Shown piece by piece: positions 9,014-17,689 of a stretch of 64,000 nucleotides of DNA (position 1 is its first letter; each line of letters begins with the position of its first letter). The DNA lies in NCBI RefSeq assembly GCF_002742625.1, contig NZ_PEBF01000001.1, positions 1,426,001-1,490,000 on the forward strand, in the 5' to 3' direction. The position numbers and the translations under genes were made by a program. The DNA is from Caulobacter sp. FWC2. Lineage in GTDB: Bacteria > Pseudomonadota > Alphaproteobacteria > Caulobacterales > Caulobacteraceae. Below the pieces are notes generated by a model. That model saw only the letters and a program-made list of their open reading frames with translations, was not told the DNA's origin and ran no database searches.

Positions 9014-9778
9014 ATGTCTGACTCTCCGCCGGGCGAGACCCGTCTCGCCGCCACCGTACTGCTGCTTCGAGACGCGCCTTCATTCGAGGTGCTGATGGTC
9101 AAGCGGCATCATCAGATCGACTTCGCCGCCGGGGCCTTGGTGTTCCCGGGCGGCAAGAGCCACCAGGGCGACAGCGACCCGCGCTGGCGCGAACTGGCCA
9201 TCGGCTTCGACGAGGTTGGCCAGGATGGCGTGGCCCTGCGCATCGCCGCGATCCGCGAGGCCTATGAAGAGGCCGGCATATTGCTGGCCCGCGACGGGGA
9301 TGGGGCCTTCTACGCCGGAGAGGCGGCCAAGGACGTCCGGGCGGCGGTGGCCGAGGACAAGGTGGCCTTTCTGGACGTGGTCCAGGACCTGGGCCTGAAG
9401 CTGGATCTCTCGGCCCTGACGGTGTTCGCCCGCTGGATCACGCCCAAGCTGATGCCCAAGCGCTTCGACACCTGGTTCTACGTCGCCCACGCGCCGTTGG
9501 CCCAGCAGGCGATCTGCGACGGCCACGAGGCGGTCGACGCCGAGTGGATCGCCCCAGGCCTGGCGTTGGACCTGGCGGCCTCAGGGCAGCGCAAGGTGAT
9601 CTTCCCCACGCGCATGAACCTGCAGATGCTGGCCGAGAGCGCCAGCCCAGCCGACGCCGTGGCGCGAGCTGTCGGGCGCGAGCTGGTCACCGTCGAGCCC
9701 TGGGTCGACGGCAGGGTGCTGCGGATCCAGGAGAACGCCGGCTATGGGCCGGTGACGGAACCCCTGGACGCGCTTTGA
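9014..9778 (+). CDS. Nudix hydrolase
   Basis: A 254-aa Nudix-fold hydrolase that would cleave a nucleoside diphosphate linked to another moiety, possibly CoA-type substrates as in NUDT7/19-like proteins. Core signature REAYEEAGI is at residues 81-89, preceded by VFPGG (43-47) and the Gly region GVALRIAAI. The insert between the PGG motif and the Nudix helix is longer than in minimal Nudix proteins, which resembles the NUDT19-like group. Cytoplasmic. Specificity is not assignable from the sequence. Confidence 0.88.
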   Translation: MSDSPPGETRLAATVLLLRDAPSFEVLMVKRHHQIDFAAGALVFPGGKSHQGDSDPRWRELAIGFDEVGQDGVALRIAAIREAYEEAGILLARDGDGAFYAGEAAKDVRAAVAEDKVAFLDVVQDLGLKLDLSALTVFARWITPKLMPKRFDTWFYVAHAPLAQQAICDGHEAVDAEWIAPGLALDLAASGQRKVIFPTRMNLQMLAESASPADAVARAVGRELVTVEPWVDGRVLRIQENAGYGPVTEPLDAL

Positions 9779-9787
9779 GCAGGCCCT

Positions 9788-10426
9788 CTAGTTCTTGGGT
9801 CCCGGCCCAGCCGCGTTAACCCAGGCCACCACGTCGCTCAGCACCTTGGCGTTGGCCTGGTCGAACGCCGGCACGATGGCCGAGACGCGGTTGTCGGCGG
9901 CCTTGACCTTGGCCTCGAAAGTCTGATCGCCGACCAGGGTGCGATCGCTATTGCGATTCAGGACGCCGCGGACGCGGACCACCACCTCGGGCGCGGACTT
10001 GGGACCGTTGACATAGTCGGCCTCGAAGGTCCGCACCTCAAGGCGCAGCACGAGGTCGGCCTTCGCCACCTCGCCCCTACCGATCAGGCGAGCGCGGCCC
10101 GGATCGTTCTCGAACGCGCGGGCGACGGCTTCCTCGAACAGGATGAAGGCCGGGGACACCCAGCGCGCGTCGGCGATATAGGCGACCTCGCCATTGGTCA
10201 CGGTCAGGATGCGGTCGCCCGCCGCGGCGCGGGTGAAGGCCGACGGGGCCTTCTGCACGCCGAACATCGCGCCTGTCGGGGCCTTGGTGACGCTGACGTC
10301 GGCGTCGCCGAAGCGATACATCGTCGCCGGCTTGGTCTTCGGAAAGACGCTGATGCAGCCGGAAAGGGCCACGGCCAGGGTCGCGACGGTCAGGCCTCGG
10401 GCAAGGTTGCGCATCATCGGGCTCAC
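9788..10426 (-). CDS. ABC-type transport auxiliary lipoprotein (PqiC/Mla-associated)
   Basis: A 212-aa lipoprotein. The signal peptide ends in the lipobox LSGC (Cys near residue 24), so it should be lipid-anchored. The mature part (TMYRFGDADV..., DRILTVTNGEVAYIADARWV..., FILFEEAVARAFE) matches the auxiliary lipoprotein family found with MCE transporters. It is the last gene of an mlaE-mlaF-mlaD-lipoprotein operon. It likely contacts the MlaD ring or the outer membrane during lipid transfer. GTG 10426 overlaps the mlaD stop (GTGA); ATG codons at 10417 and 10414 are alternative starts. Confidence 0.87.
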   Translation of the reverse strand: MSPMMRNLARGLTVATLAVALSGCISVFPKTKPATMYRFGDADVSVTKAPTGAMFGVQKAPSAFTRAAAGDRILTVTNGEVAYIADARWVSPAFILFEEAVARAFENDPGRARLIGRGEVAKADLVLRLEVRTFEADYVNGPKSAPEVVVRVRGVLNRNSDRTLVGDQTFEAKVKAADNRVSAIVPAFDQANAKVLSDVVAWVNAAGPGPKN

Positions 10427-11361
10427 GGCTTGACCTCCACTTCCTTGGCAGGGGCCTTGCTGACCACGCCACGGGGGTTCTGTTCGACGTCGCCGACCAG
10501 GCGATCCAGGGACTCGGCGGCCGACTGCAGGGTGACGATGGCCGCTGACAGCTGCGGCAGGCCGGTGCTGGCGAAGTCGCTGGTCGGACCTTCCAGCTTC
10601 GAGATCATCGAGCGCGCGTCCTTGGCGGCGGCCTTCAGTTCGGCGGCGGCGTCGCCGGCCTCCTTCAGGGTGCGCTTGGCGTCGCCCTCGACCAGCCCAT
10701 TGGCGTTGTTGGTCAGATTGGTGATCGACTGGGCGGTCGCATCGATGCTCTGCAGCGCCTTCTGGGCGTCGGCGATGATCTCCTTGCGCTCGCGCAGTTC
10801 GGCGGTGACCGCCTGGACGTCGCTGAGCGAGGCGCTGAAGGTCTTGATGTTCTGGTCGGACAGGACACGGTTGACGCGGTCCAGCGCCTCAATGGTGCGG
10901 GTCAGCACGGTGCCGCCGCCTTCCAGCAGGTCGGAAAGGGCGCTGCGCTGGCTGCGCAGGACGGGGACCTTGCCGTTCTTGACGGTGTCCTTCAGCAGCT
11001 CCTTGTTCGGCGAACCGGCGGTGATCTGCACGTAGTTGACGCCCGTGATGCCCTGCGGCTCCAGCGTCGCGTAGCTGTCGACCTTGACCGGCACGTCCGA
11101 GGTCATGCGGACGCGGGCGATGACGCGGTTCGGGTCGCTCTTGTCCAGCTCGATACGGGCGACCTCGCCGACCTTGATGCCGTTGAAGTGGACTTCGCCC
11201 CCCGTCGACAGACCGCGCACGGGGCCGATGAACAGGATATCGTAGAGGTCGTAGTCCTTGTTGAAGCTGACCTTGGCCAGCCAGACGACGAAGATCACCA
11301 GCCCCATGAACAGGGCGAGGGATATGGCCCCGACCAGGGCGTAGTTGGCGTTTCTTTCCAT
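10423..11361 (-). CDS. mlaD: MlaD-family MCE substrate-binding protein
   Basis: A 312-aa inner-membrane-anchored periplasmic protein. One transmembrane segment is at about residues 9-30, followed by an MCE domain from about 37 to 118 (FIGPVRGLSTGGEVHFNGIK, VGEVARIELD, LEPQGITGVNYVQI). The C-terminal half is long and helical (SLSDVQAVTAELRERKEII onward), as in MCE proteins that build a tunnel. It should form the lipid-binding hexamer of the Mla-type ABC transporter. Its start overlaps the mlaF stop by one base (TGATG). Confidence 0.93.
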   Translation of the reverse strand: MERNANYALVGAISLALFMGLVIFVVWLAKVSFNKDYDLYDILFIGPVRGLSTGGEVHFNGIKVGEVARIELDKSDPNRVIARVRMTSDVPVKVDSYATLEPQGITGVNYVQITAGSPNKELLKDTVKNGKVPVLRSQRSALSDLLEGGGTVLTRTIEALDRVNRVLSDQNIKTFSASLSDVQAVTAELRERKEIIADAQKALQSIDATAQSITNLTNNANGLVEGDAKRTLKEAGDAAAELKAAAKDARSMISKLEGPTSDFASTGLPQLSAAIVTLQSAAESLDRLVGDVEQNPRGVVSKAPAKEVEVKP

Positions 11362-12227
11362 CAGAAGTCCGTCCTTGCCTCGGCCGGATCCTCGGCGGTC
11401 GCGGCGGCGCGACCCCGGGGGCCCAGGAAGTATTGCTTGATCCAGGGATGATCCGAACGCTCGAGTTCGCGAACGGGCGCCACCGCGACGACCTTTTTGT
11501 CGGCCAGGACGGCGACACGGTCGGTGATGGCGTACAGGCTGTCCAGGTCGTGTGTGATCATGAACACCGTCAGGTCCAGGCTGTCCGACAGGTCCTTGAT
11601 CAGGGCGTCGAAGGCCTCGGCCGCGATCGGGTCGAGACCGGCGGTGGGCTCGTCCAGGAACAGCAGTTCGGGGTCCATGGCCAGGGCCCGGGCGAGGCCG
11701 GCGCGCTTGCGCATCCCGCCCGACAGCTCGGCCGGCTTCAAGAGCGCGGCGCGGGCGGGCAGGCCGACCATGGCGATCTTCAGATCGGCGATCTCGTCGA
11801 TCTCGCGGCGCGGCAGCCTGGTGTGTTCGTGCAGCGGCGCGGCGACGTTCTCGCGCACCGTCAGGTTCGAAAACAGGGCGCCTTGCTGGAAGAGAACGCC
11901 CCAGCGGCGCTCGACCGACGACCAGCGCCGGCGCGAGGCCACGCGCATGTCGCCGCCAAACAGCCGCACCTGGCCGCCGTCGGGCGTCTTCAGGCCGATG
12001 ATGGTGTTCAGCAGCACCGACTTGCCGGTGCCCGAACCGCCGACCACGCCCAGGACCTCGCCGCGCTCGACCTTCAGGTCCAGGCCGTCATGGATGATGT
12101 TGTCGCCGAAACTGGAGACCAGGCCCCGGACATCGATCGGATGCTTCTCGGCCTCGGCGTTGTCCTCGGCCGGCAAGGGCGCGACCTCAAGCTCATGTTG
12201 CTTCTTGGTCGTCGGAGCGCGGGTCAA
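11361..12227 (-). CDS. mlaF: MlaF-like ABC transporter ATPase
   Basis: A 288-aa ATPase of the Mla lipid transporter. Walker A is GGSGTGKS (about residues 63-70), the ABC signature is LSGGMRKR, Walker B is LLFLDEPTAGLD, and the switch His is in ITHDLDSLY. I place the start at TTG 12227, which overlaps the mlaE stop as TTGA. No ATG lies closer to the domain except one internal to the N-terminal extension, whose sequence (TRAPTTKKQHELEV) is charged and probably disordered. It supplies energy to MlaE. Confidence 0.9.
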   Translation of the reverse strand: MTRAPTTKKQHELEVAPLPAEDNAEAEKHPIDVRGLVSSFGDNIIHDGLDLKVERGEVLGVVGGSGTGKSVLLNTIIGLKTPDGGQVRLFGGDMRVASRRRWSSVERRWGVLFQQGALFSNLTVRENVAAPLHEHTRLPRREIDEIADLKIAMVGLPARAALLKPAELSGGMRKRAGLARALAMDPELLFLDEPTAGLDPIAAEAFDALIKDLSDSLDLTVFMITHDLDSLYAITDRVAVLADKKVVAVAPVRELERSDHPWIKQYFLGPRGRAAATAEDPAEARTDF

Positions 12228-13339
12228 ATGTCCAGCTCCATGTAGACCAGGGCGAAGACCGCATCGATCAGGATGATGGCGAAGATGGCGTGGACCACCG
12301 ACGCCGTCACGCGACGGCCCAGGGACTCGACGTCGTTGCCGACCTCCATGCCCTGGCGACAGCCGATCGCGGCGATGACCGCGGCCATGACGGGCGCCTT
12401 GGACATGCCGATCCAGAAGTGGGTGGCGCCGACGAAGTCGATGATCCGCTGCAGGAAGAAGGTCGGCGACAGGTCCAGCACGACCCAGACCACCAGCATG
12501 CCGCCCGCCAGGCCCGCGATCGTCGCCACGAAGACCAGCAGCGGGATGGTGAACAGCAGGGCGGCGAAGCGGGGCAGAACCAGCGCCTCGTAGGGATCCA
12601 CGCCCATGACCTGCATGGCGTCGATCTCCTGGTTCATCTTCATCGAGCCGATCTCGGCCGCGAAGCTGGAGGCCGAACGGCCGGCCAGCAGAATAGCCGT
12701 GATCAGGATGTTGAACTCGCGCATCACCGAGATGCCGATCAACTCGACCGAATAGACCTGGGCGCCGAACTCCGTAAGCATGTTGGCGCCCAGCAGGGCC
12801 ACCACCGCCCCGATGAAGAAGGTCGTGGTCGCCACGATCGGCAGGGCGTCCAGGCCGGCGCGCTCGCACAGGGCCACGACCGGCGCCCAGCGGATGCGGC
12901 GCGGATCGGCGACGCATCGGGCCACGGCGACCAGCAGGTGGCCCAGAAAGACCAGGGTGCCGTAGGCGTCCTGGAACAGGCCAAAGACGCCTCGGCCGAT
13001 CCGCTCCAGCAGGGCGTGGAAGCCGCCGGGACGAATCTCCGGCTCAGGCTCGACCTGGATGGCGGCGCGCACCAGTTCCAGCAAGCGCAGCACTTCGCGG
13101 CGCGCCTGGACGTTCCCCGGCTCGAGGTTCTCGCCGCCCGCCCGCAGAATCGCATAGGCGCCGGCGGTGTCGCAGCGATTGATCCCGGTCAGGTCCATAT
13201 CGAGCGCGCGTTTGCCGGAGAGGTCAGCGTCCAGGCGCAGGCCCGCGTCGAACAGCCCCCGCGCGGTCCAGTCCCCCGTCAGCACGGCCGTCGTGCGGCC
13301 GTCCTGATCGTTTAAGGTGAAGTCCGCCGGTAAAGCCAT
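12224..13339 (-). CDS. mlaE: MlaE-like permease with N-terminal STAS domain
   Basis: A 371-aa inner-membrane permease. Residues 1-80 are a STAS-like domain (DFTLNDQDGRTTAVLTGDWT, DLTGINRCDTAGAYAIL). In E. coli the STAS protein MlaB is separate, so this is the fused form common in alphaproteobacteria. Residues of about 115-371 contain five or six hydrophobic helices and the family signature EIGSMKMNQEIDAMQVMGVD. It works with MlaF, MlaD and the lipoprotein encoded downstream in phospholipid transport between the membranes. ATG 13339 is preceded by AGGA. Confidence 0.93.
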   Translation of the reverse strand: MALPADFTLNDQDGRTTAVLTGDWTARGLFDAGLRLDADLSGKRALDMDLTGINRCDTAGAYAILRAGGENLEPGNVQARREVLRLLELVRAAIQVEPEPEIRPGGFHALLERIGRGVFGLFQDAYGTLVFLGHLLVAVARCVADPRRIRWAPVVALCERAGLDALPIVATTTFFIGAVVALLGANMLTEFGAQVYSVELIGISVMREFNILITAILLAGRSASSFAAEIGSMKMNQEIDAMQVMGVDPYEALVLPRFAALLFTIPLLVFVATIAGLAGGMLVVWVVLDLSPTFFLQRIIDFVGATHFWIGMSKAPVMAAVIAAIGCRQGMEVGNDVESLGRRVTASVVHAIFAIILIDAVFALVYMELDI

Positions 13340-13584
13340 GAAGTCCTGGGGGCTCGTTTCCTGGTTATATCCAAGCCCCGCCATGGGCCTGACAAGCCCA
13401 AAACGCGCCAAGGCGCAGCTTGTTGCCGAATAACGTTCCGCGCCTTGAAAACCCGCGCAACGAGGCGCCTCGACATTGTAGTGCGGCGGGTGCGCGCAGG
13501 CGTCCAAATTTCAGTCTTGGTTAACGGATTCCCGTCACGAACATGGTCAACGAAATCTTATCGTCATGACCGGAGCCCCAACGC

Positions 13585-15141
13585 ATGAGCGCGCACGCCA
13601 AGCTTGATCAGCGGATGGCCTTCATGCGTTTCGACGAGCGCTCGCGCACGGCGCTGCGCGCCCTCAAACCCTTGATCGACTCTGAGATCAAGGGCGCGCT
13701 GAACAAGTTCTACAGCCAGGTCCGCACGTTCCCCGAGACGCGCGTCAAGTTTGGCGACGACGCCCACATGGCTGGCGCCGAGCGCGCTCAGGCGGCCCAC
13801 TGGAGCCGGATCGTCCAGGCCGACTACAGCGACACCTATGTCCGCGACGTCGAGCGGATCGGTCGCGCCCACGTCCACGCCGATATCCAGCCGCAGTGGT
13901 ACATCGGCGGCTACGCCCTAGTGGCCGAGGAGTTGATCCGCGCCGTCGTCGCCAAGCGCGCCAAGGGCCTGTTCAACAACGCCGCCAAGTCGGACGCCGA
14001 TCTGGCCGACGGCCTCTCCGCCCTGACCAAGGCCGTGTTCCTAGACATGGATCTGGCCATCTCAAGCTATCTCTCGGTAATGCAGGAAGAGCGCGAAGCG
14101 GTTGAAGCCGAACGCCGGGTCGCCGAGCAGCGCCAGGCCCAGGCCGTGAAGGCCGTCGGCGAGGCTCTGTCCCGGCTGGCCGCCGGCGATCTGTCGACCC
14201 GCGTCGAGGGCGATCTGGCGCCCGAATTCCACAGCCTGAAGGTCGACTTCGAGCAAGCCGTAAGCGCCCTGGCCGAAGCCATGCGTTCGGTCGAGCACTC
14301 TGCCGGCGGCATCCGCTCGGGCGTCGACGAGATCGCCCGCAGCGCCGAGGACCTGTCGCAGCGCACCGAACAGCAGGCCGCCACGCTGGAGCAGACGGCC
14401 GCCGCCGTCGAGCAACTGACCAGTGCAGTCGGCAAGACCGCAAAGAGCGCCCGCGAGGTCTCCTCGCGTGTCAGCGAAGCCTCGACCGAGGCCGAACGCT
14501 CGGGCGACATCGTCACCCGCGCCGCCGAGGCCATGACCAAGATCGAGGCGCAATCCTCGCAGGTGAACCAGATCCTGGGCATGATCGACGAGATCGCCTT
14601 CCAGACCAACCTGCTGGCCTTGAACGCAGGCGTCGAAGCCGCCCGCGCAGGCGATAGCGGCAAGGGCTTCGCCGTCGTGGCGCAGGAAGTGCGGGCCCTC
14701 GCCCAGCGCTCGTCTAGCGCGGCCAGCGAGATCAAGTCGCTAATCACGGAATCGAGCCGCCAGGTCAGCGAAGGCGTCGACCTCGTCGGCCAGACGGGCG
14801 AGGCGTTGCGCGGCATCCACGAGAAGGTCGGCGGCATCGACGAGCTGGTGAACGCCATCGCCGCCTCGGCCAGCGAGCAGGCGACGGCCCTGGGCCAGGT
14901 CAATTCGGCCGTGACCCAGCTCGATCAGGTGACTCAGCGCAACGCCGCCATGGTCTCGCGGTCGACCGAAGCCACCCACGCCCTGCGCGTCGAGGCCGCC
15001 GATCTCTCGAACCGCGTCGGCGCGTTCCGCCTGGGCGGGCGTGCGCAAGGCTTCCAGCCGACCGAGCGCGAGCAGCCGGCCGAGAACCTCGTCCACGCCG
15101 CCCGCGCCCGTGTCGCCGCCTTCGCCCGTCCGGGCCGGTAA
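13585..15141 (+). CDS. Globin-coupled sensor methyl-accepting chemotaxis protein
   Basis: A 518-aa soluble chemoreceptor with no transmembrane segment. Residues 1-165 are a sensor globin (protoglobin/HemAT type): proximal haem His is probably residue 96 in IGRAHVHADIQPQWYIGGY. A HAMP-like segment follows (LSRLAAGDLSTRVEGDLAPE), then the MCP signalling domain with hairpin tip EIAFQTNLLALNAGVEAARA and GKGFAVVAQEVRALAQRSS. It should signal oxygen to CheA/CheW for aerotaxis. The C-terminus ends in basic ARARVAAFARPGR, with no CheR/CheB-binding pentapeptide. It overlaps no neighbour and ends 3 bp before the convergent LacI gene. Confidence 0.93.
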   Translation: MSAHAKLDQRMAFMRFDERSRTALRALKPLIDSEIKGALNKFYSQVRTFPETRVKFGDDAHMAGAERAQAAHWSRIVQADYSDTYVRDVERIGRAHVHADIQPQWYIGGYALVAEELIRAVVAKRAKGLFNNAAKSDADLADGLSALTKAVFLDMDLAISSYLSVMQEEREAVEAERRVAEQRQAQAVKAVGEALSRLAAGDLSTRVEGDLAPEFHSLKVDFEQAVSALAEAMRSVEHSAGGIRSGVDEIARSAEDLSQRTEQQAATLEQTAAAVEQLTSAVGKTAKSAREVSSRVSEASTEAERSGDIVTRAAEAMTKIEAQSSQVNQILGMIDEIAFQTNLLALNAGVEAARAGDSGKGFAVVAQEVRALAQRSSSAASEIKSLITESSRQVSEGVDLVGQTGEALRGIHEKVGGIDELVNAIAASASEQATALGQVNSAVTQLDQVTQRNAAMVSRSTEATHALRVEAADLSNRVGAFRLGGRAQGFQPTEREQPAENLVHAARARVAAFARPGR

Positions 15142-15144
15142 GGC

Positions 15145-16197
15145 TTATCTCGGCGGCGGGGCCGTCGAGGCGCGGTGGATCAGGGCGAACGGTAGAAGCT
15201 CATCCACCGGTCGTTCGGGCGGATCGTTGCTCTTGGCCTGGGCGATCAGCAACTTGGCCGCCACCGAGGACATCTCCGCGACCGGCTGGCGCACGGTCGT
15301 GAGCTGCGGGCGACTGAAGCGTGAGCTGGGGCTGTCGTCGAAGCCCGCCACCGACACGTCGCCGGGCGTCATCAGTCCGGCCTCGGCGATCGCCGCGATG
15401 CAGCCCAGGGCCATGTCGTCATTGCTGGCGAAGATCGCCGTCGGGCGATCGGGCAGGGCCAATAGCGCCTTGGCCTGCTCCAGGCCGGACTGGAAGGTGA
15501 AGTCGCCCTGGCGCACCCAGTCGCCGACGACGGACAGGCCGCGCGCCTTCATGGCCTCCAGATAGCCCTGACGCCGCGCCTGGCTGGCGCCGTAGCGCGG
15601 CTCGCCGACGATGAAGCCAATGCGCTTGTGACCAAGCTCGGCCAGGTGTTCGGTCATCTCGCGCGCGGCGGCGACATCATCCATGTGCACGCGAGAGCCC
15701 GGGCCGTCCGCCCGCTCGGGTCCGACGGGGACATAGGGCGTGGCGGTCTTGTCCAGAATCTCCAGCACACCGGGATTGTCGGAGGAGGGGGGCGTCAAGA
15801 TCACGCCGTCCGGCTTCAGCGCGGCGATGAAGGCGGCCACGTCCTGGCGCACATTCGGGCCGTCATTGTCGATCAGCTCGATCAGCAGGTGATAGCCGGC
15901 CTCGCGGCACACCAGGGTCGCGCCCAACTGAATGCGGCTGAGATAGTCGGCGCCGCGCTCGCTCTGCCAGTGGTCGATGGTCAGGGCCGCGTCGACGAAG
16001 ACGGCGATCACGAACGAGCGTGAGCCGGCCAGGCTACGCGCCGACAGGTTCGGACTGTAGCCCAGGTCGCCGGCCGCCTCGAGCACGCGATCGCGCATGG
16101 CGGGCCGAACGTTCGGCTCCTTGTTCATCACCCGCGAAACGGTCTTGATCGAGACGCCGGCCCGCGCGGCGACATCGTAGATCGTCACCGAGGCCAT
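15145..16197 (-). CDS. LacI-family transcriptional regulator
   Basis: A 350-aa repressor of the LacI/GalR family. The N-terminal helix-turn-helix (TIYDVAARAGVSIKTVSRVM) is followed by the hinge helix region (LGYSPNLSARSLAG) and a periplasmic-binding-protein-like effector domain. I use ATG 16197, where the HTH begins. The upstream in-frame ATG 16359 would add 54 unrelated residues. It is divergent from an MFS transporter and the intergenic region holds a 24-bp imperfect palindrome, so it probably controls that transporter in response to a sugar. Confidence 0.92.
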   Translation of the reverse strand: MASVTIYDVAARAGVSIKTVSRVMNKEPNVRPAMRDRVLEAAGDLGYSPNLSARSLAGSRSFVIAVFVDAALTIDHWQSERGADYLSRIQLGATLVCREAGYHLLIELIDNDGPNVRQDVAAFIAALKPDGVILTPPSSDNPGVLEILDKTATPYVPVGPERADGPGSRVHMDDVAAAREMTEHLAELGHKRIGFIVGEPRYGASQARRQGYLEAMKARGLSVVGDWVRQGDFTFQSGLEQAKALLALPDRPTAIFASNDDMALGCIAAIAEAGLMTPGDVSVAGFDDSPSSRFSRPQLTTVRQPVAEMSSVAAKLLIAQAKSNDPPERPVDELLPFALIHRASTAPPPR

Positions 16198-16333
16198 CAG
16201 ATCGTCCCGACGCTGTTCTGACTCATGTTCATCGAGCCAACCTAGAGCGTCCGCGAGGGATAGGGAAACTCCCCCTTGTCTCGCAAGGAAGGCGCGGCCA
16301 CTGTCGCCCTTCGACGCGGCGTAAGATCGCGGC

Positions 16334-16357
16334 GAGTCCGTTTCGTGAAACGGGCTC
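16334..16357. promoter_or_regulatory. 24-bp imperfect palindrome between lacI-type gene and MFS gene
   Basis: Two 12-base arms, GAGTCCGTTTCG and TGAAACGGGCTC, match as inverted repeats at 10 of 12 positions, centred in the divergent intergenic region about 56 bp before the MFS start. It is the best candidate operator for the adjacent LacI-family protein. It contains one GANTC site (GAGTC), the CcrM methylation target in Caulobacter. Confidence 0.55.
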
Positions 16358-16412
16358 AATCTAAAAGTCTTAGAGCGGGGCGCTGGCCATGCTCTTGGGG
16401 GAGGTGAGTAGA

Positions 16413-17669
16413 GTGCGGCCTGACGACGGAGCGCGGCCCAAGGAGCCGGTGCGCGCGAACTTCATCGCCGCCTATACCCTGGCCCAGGTCGGGGCCTTCG
16501 TCTCGTTCCAACCGCTTTTGCAAGTCCTGCTGCCGTTGAAGGCCGAGTCGATCGACGCGGCCTCCAAGGCGGTGGTGCTGAGCCAGGTCGCCTTCTATGG
16601 CGCCATCGCGGCCAGCATCGCCAACCTGCTGGCCGGGGCGATCAGCGACCGCACCACCTCGCGCTTCGGCCGCCGGCGACCCTGGATGGTGGTCGGCGCG
16701 CTGGGGGCGTCGCTGGCCTATCTCGCCATCATGCACGCCAAGACCCCGCTGGCCCTGATCGGCGGGGTGATCCTGTTCCAGCTGACCTTCAACCTGTGCT
16801 TCTCGGCCCTGGTCGCGGTGATGCCCGACCGGGTGCCGGACAATCAGAAGGGGTCGGTGGCGGCCTTCCTCAGCCTTGGCAATCCCATCGGCACGGCGGT
16901 CGGGGCGGTGGTGATCGGCGGGCTGCTGGTCGTTGAATGGCAACGCTACGCCGTGATCTCGGCGGCGCTGCTGCTGGGCCTGGCGCCGTTCGTCATCCGG
17001 CTGCGCGATCCGCCACTGCCCAGGTCGGACGTACCGCCGTTCCATCTCATCGAGTTCATTCGAGGCTTGTGGGTCAGTCCGCGCAAGCACCCGGACTTCG
17101 CCTTCGCCTGGGTCGGGCGCTTCATGGTGCTGGTCGCCTTGAGCTTGGTGCAGAGCTACATGCTCTATTTCCTGCAGGACGTGGTCGACTATCCCAGCCT
17201 GTTCCCCGGCCATCGCTCCGAGGAGGGACTGGCGATCCTGGCGACCATCTCGACGGTGTTCAACGTCGCTTGCGCCATGCTGGGCGGAGTGCTTTCGGAC
17301 CGGCTGAAGCGGCGCAAGCTGTTCGCCTTCGGCGCCGCCCTGACCATCGCCTCGTCGATGCTCGTCTTCTCGCTGTCGCCAGCCTGGCCGGTGCTGGTCG
17401 GGGCCTATATTGTCTACGGCTGCGGCGCGGGCTGCTTCTCCGCCGTCGATATCGCCCTAGTCACCCAGGTGCTGCCCTCGCAGCGAGACGCGGGCAAGGA
17501 CCTGGGCGTCATCAACCTGGCCAACACCTTGCCCCAGGCTCTGGCTCCGGCGCTCGCGGTGTGGAGCCTTGGCTCGACCCAGGAAAACTTCCAGGTCTTC
17601 TTCTGGGTGGCCGCGGCGCTCGCGCTGGCTGGCGGTCTGGCGATCCTGCCGATACGAGGGGTGCGCTAG
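16413..17669 (+). CDS. MFS transporter (probable sugar or glycoside symporter)
   Basis: A 418-aa inner-membrane transporter with about twelve hydrophobic segments. The loop 2-3 signature reads GAISDRTTSRFGRRRPWMVV, typical of MFS/GPH carriers, and the second-half equivalent is GGVLSDRLKRRKLF. I prefer GTG 16413 because GGGGGAGG lies 8 bp upstream. The in-frame ATG 16389 lacks a visible Shine-Dalgarno. It is divergent from a LacI-family regulator, which suggests uptake of a sugar or glycoside. Confidence 0.87.
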   Translation: MRPDDGARPKEPVRANFIAAYTLAQVGAFVSFQPLLQVLLPLKAESIDAASKAVVLSQVAFYGAIAASIANLLAGAISDRTTSRFGRRRPWMVVGALGASLAYLAIMHAKTPLALIGGVILFQLTFNLCFSALVAVMPDRVPDNQKGSVAAFLSLGNPIGTAVGAVVIGGLLVVEWQRYAVISAALLLGLAPFVIRLRDPPLPRSDVPPFHLIEFIRGLWVSPRKHPDFAFAWVGRFMVLVALSLVQSYMLYFLQDVVDYPSLFPGHRSEEGLAILATISTVFNVACAMLGGVLSDRLKRRKLFAFGAALTIASSMLVFSLSPAWPVLVGAYIVYGCGAGCFSAVDIALVTQVLPSQRDAGKDLGVINLANTLPQALAPALAVWSLGSTQENFQVFFWVAAALALAGGLAILPIRGVR

Positions 17670-17689
17670 CCGCCGCCTCAGAGGTCTCC

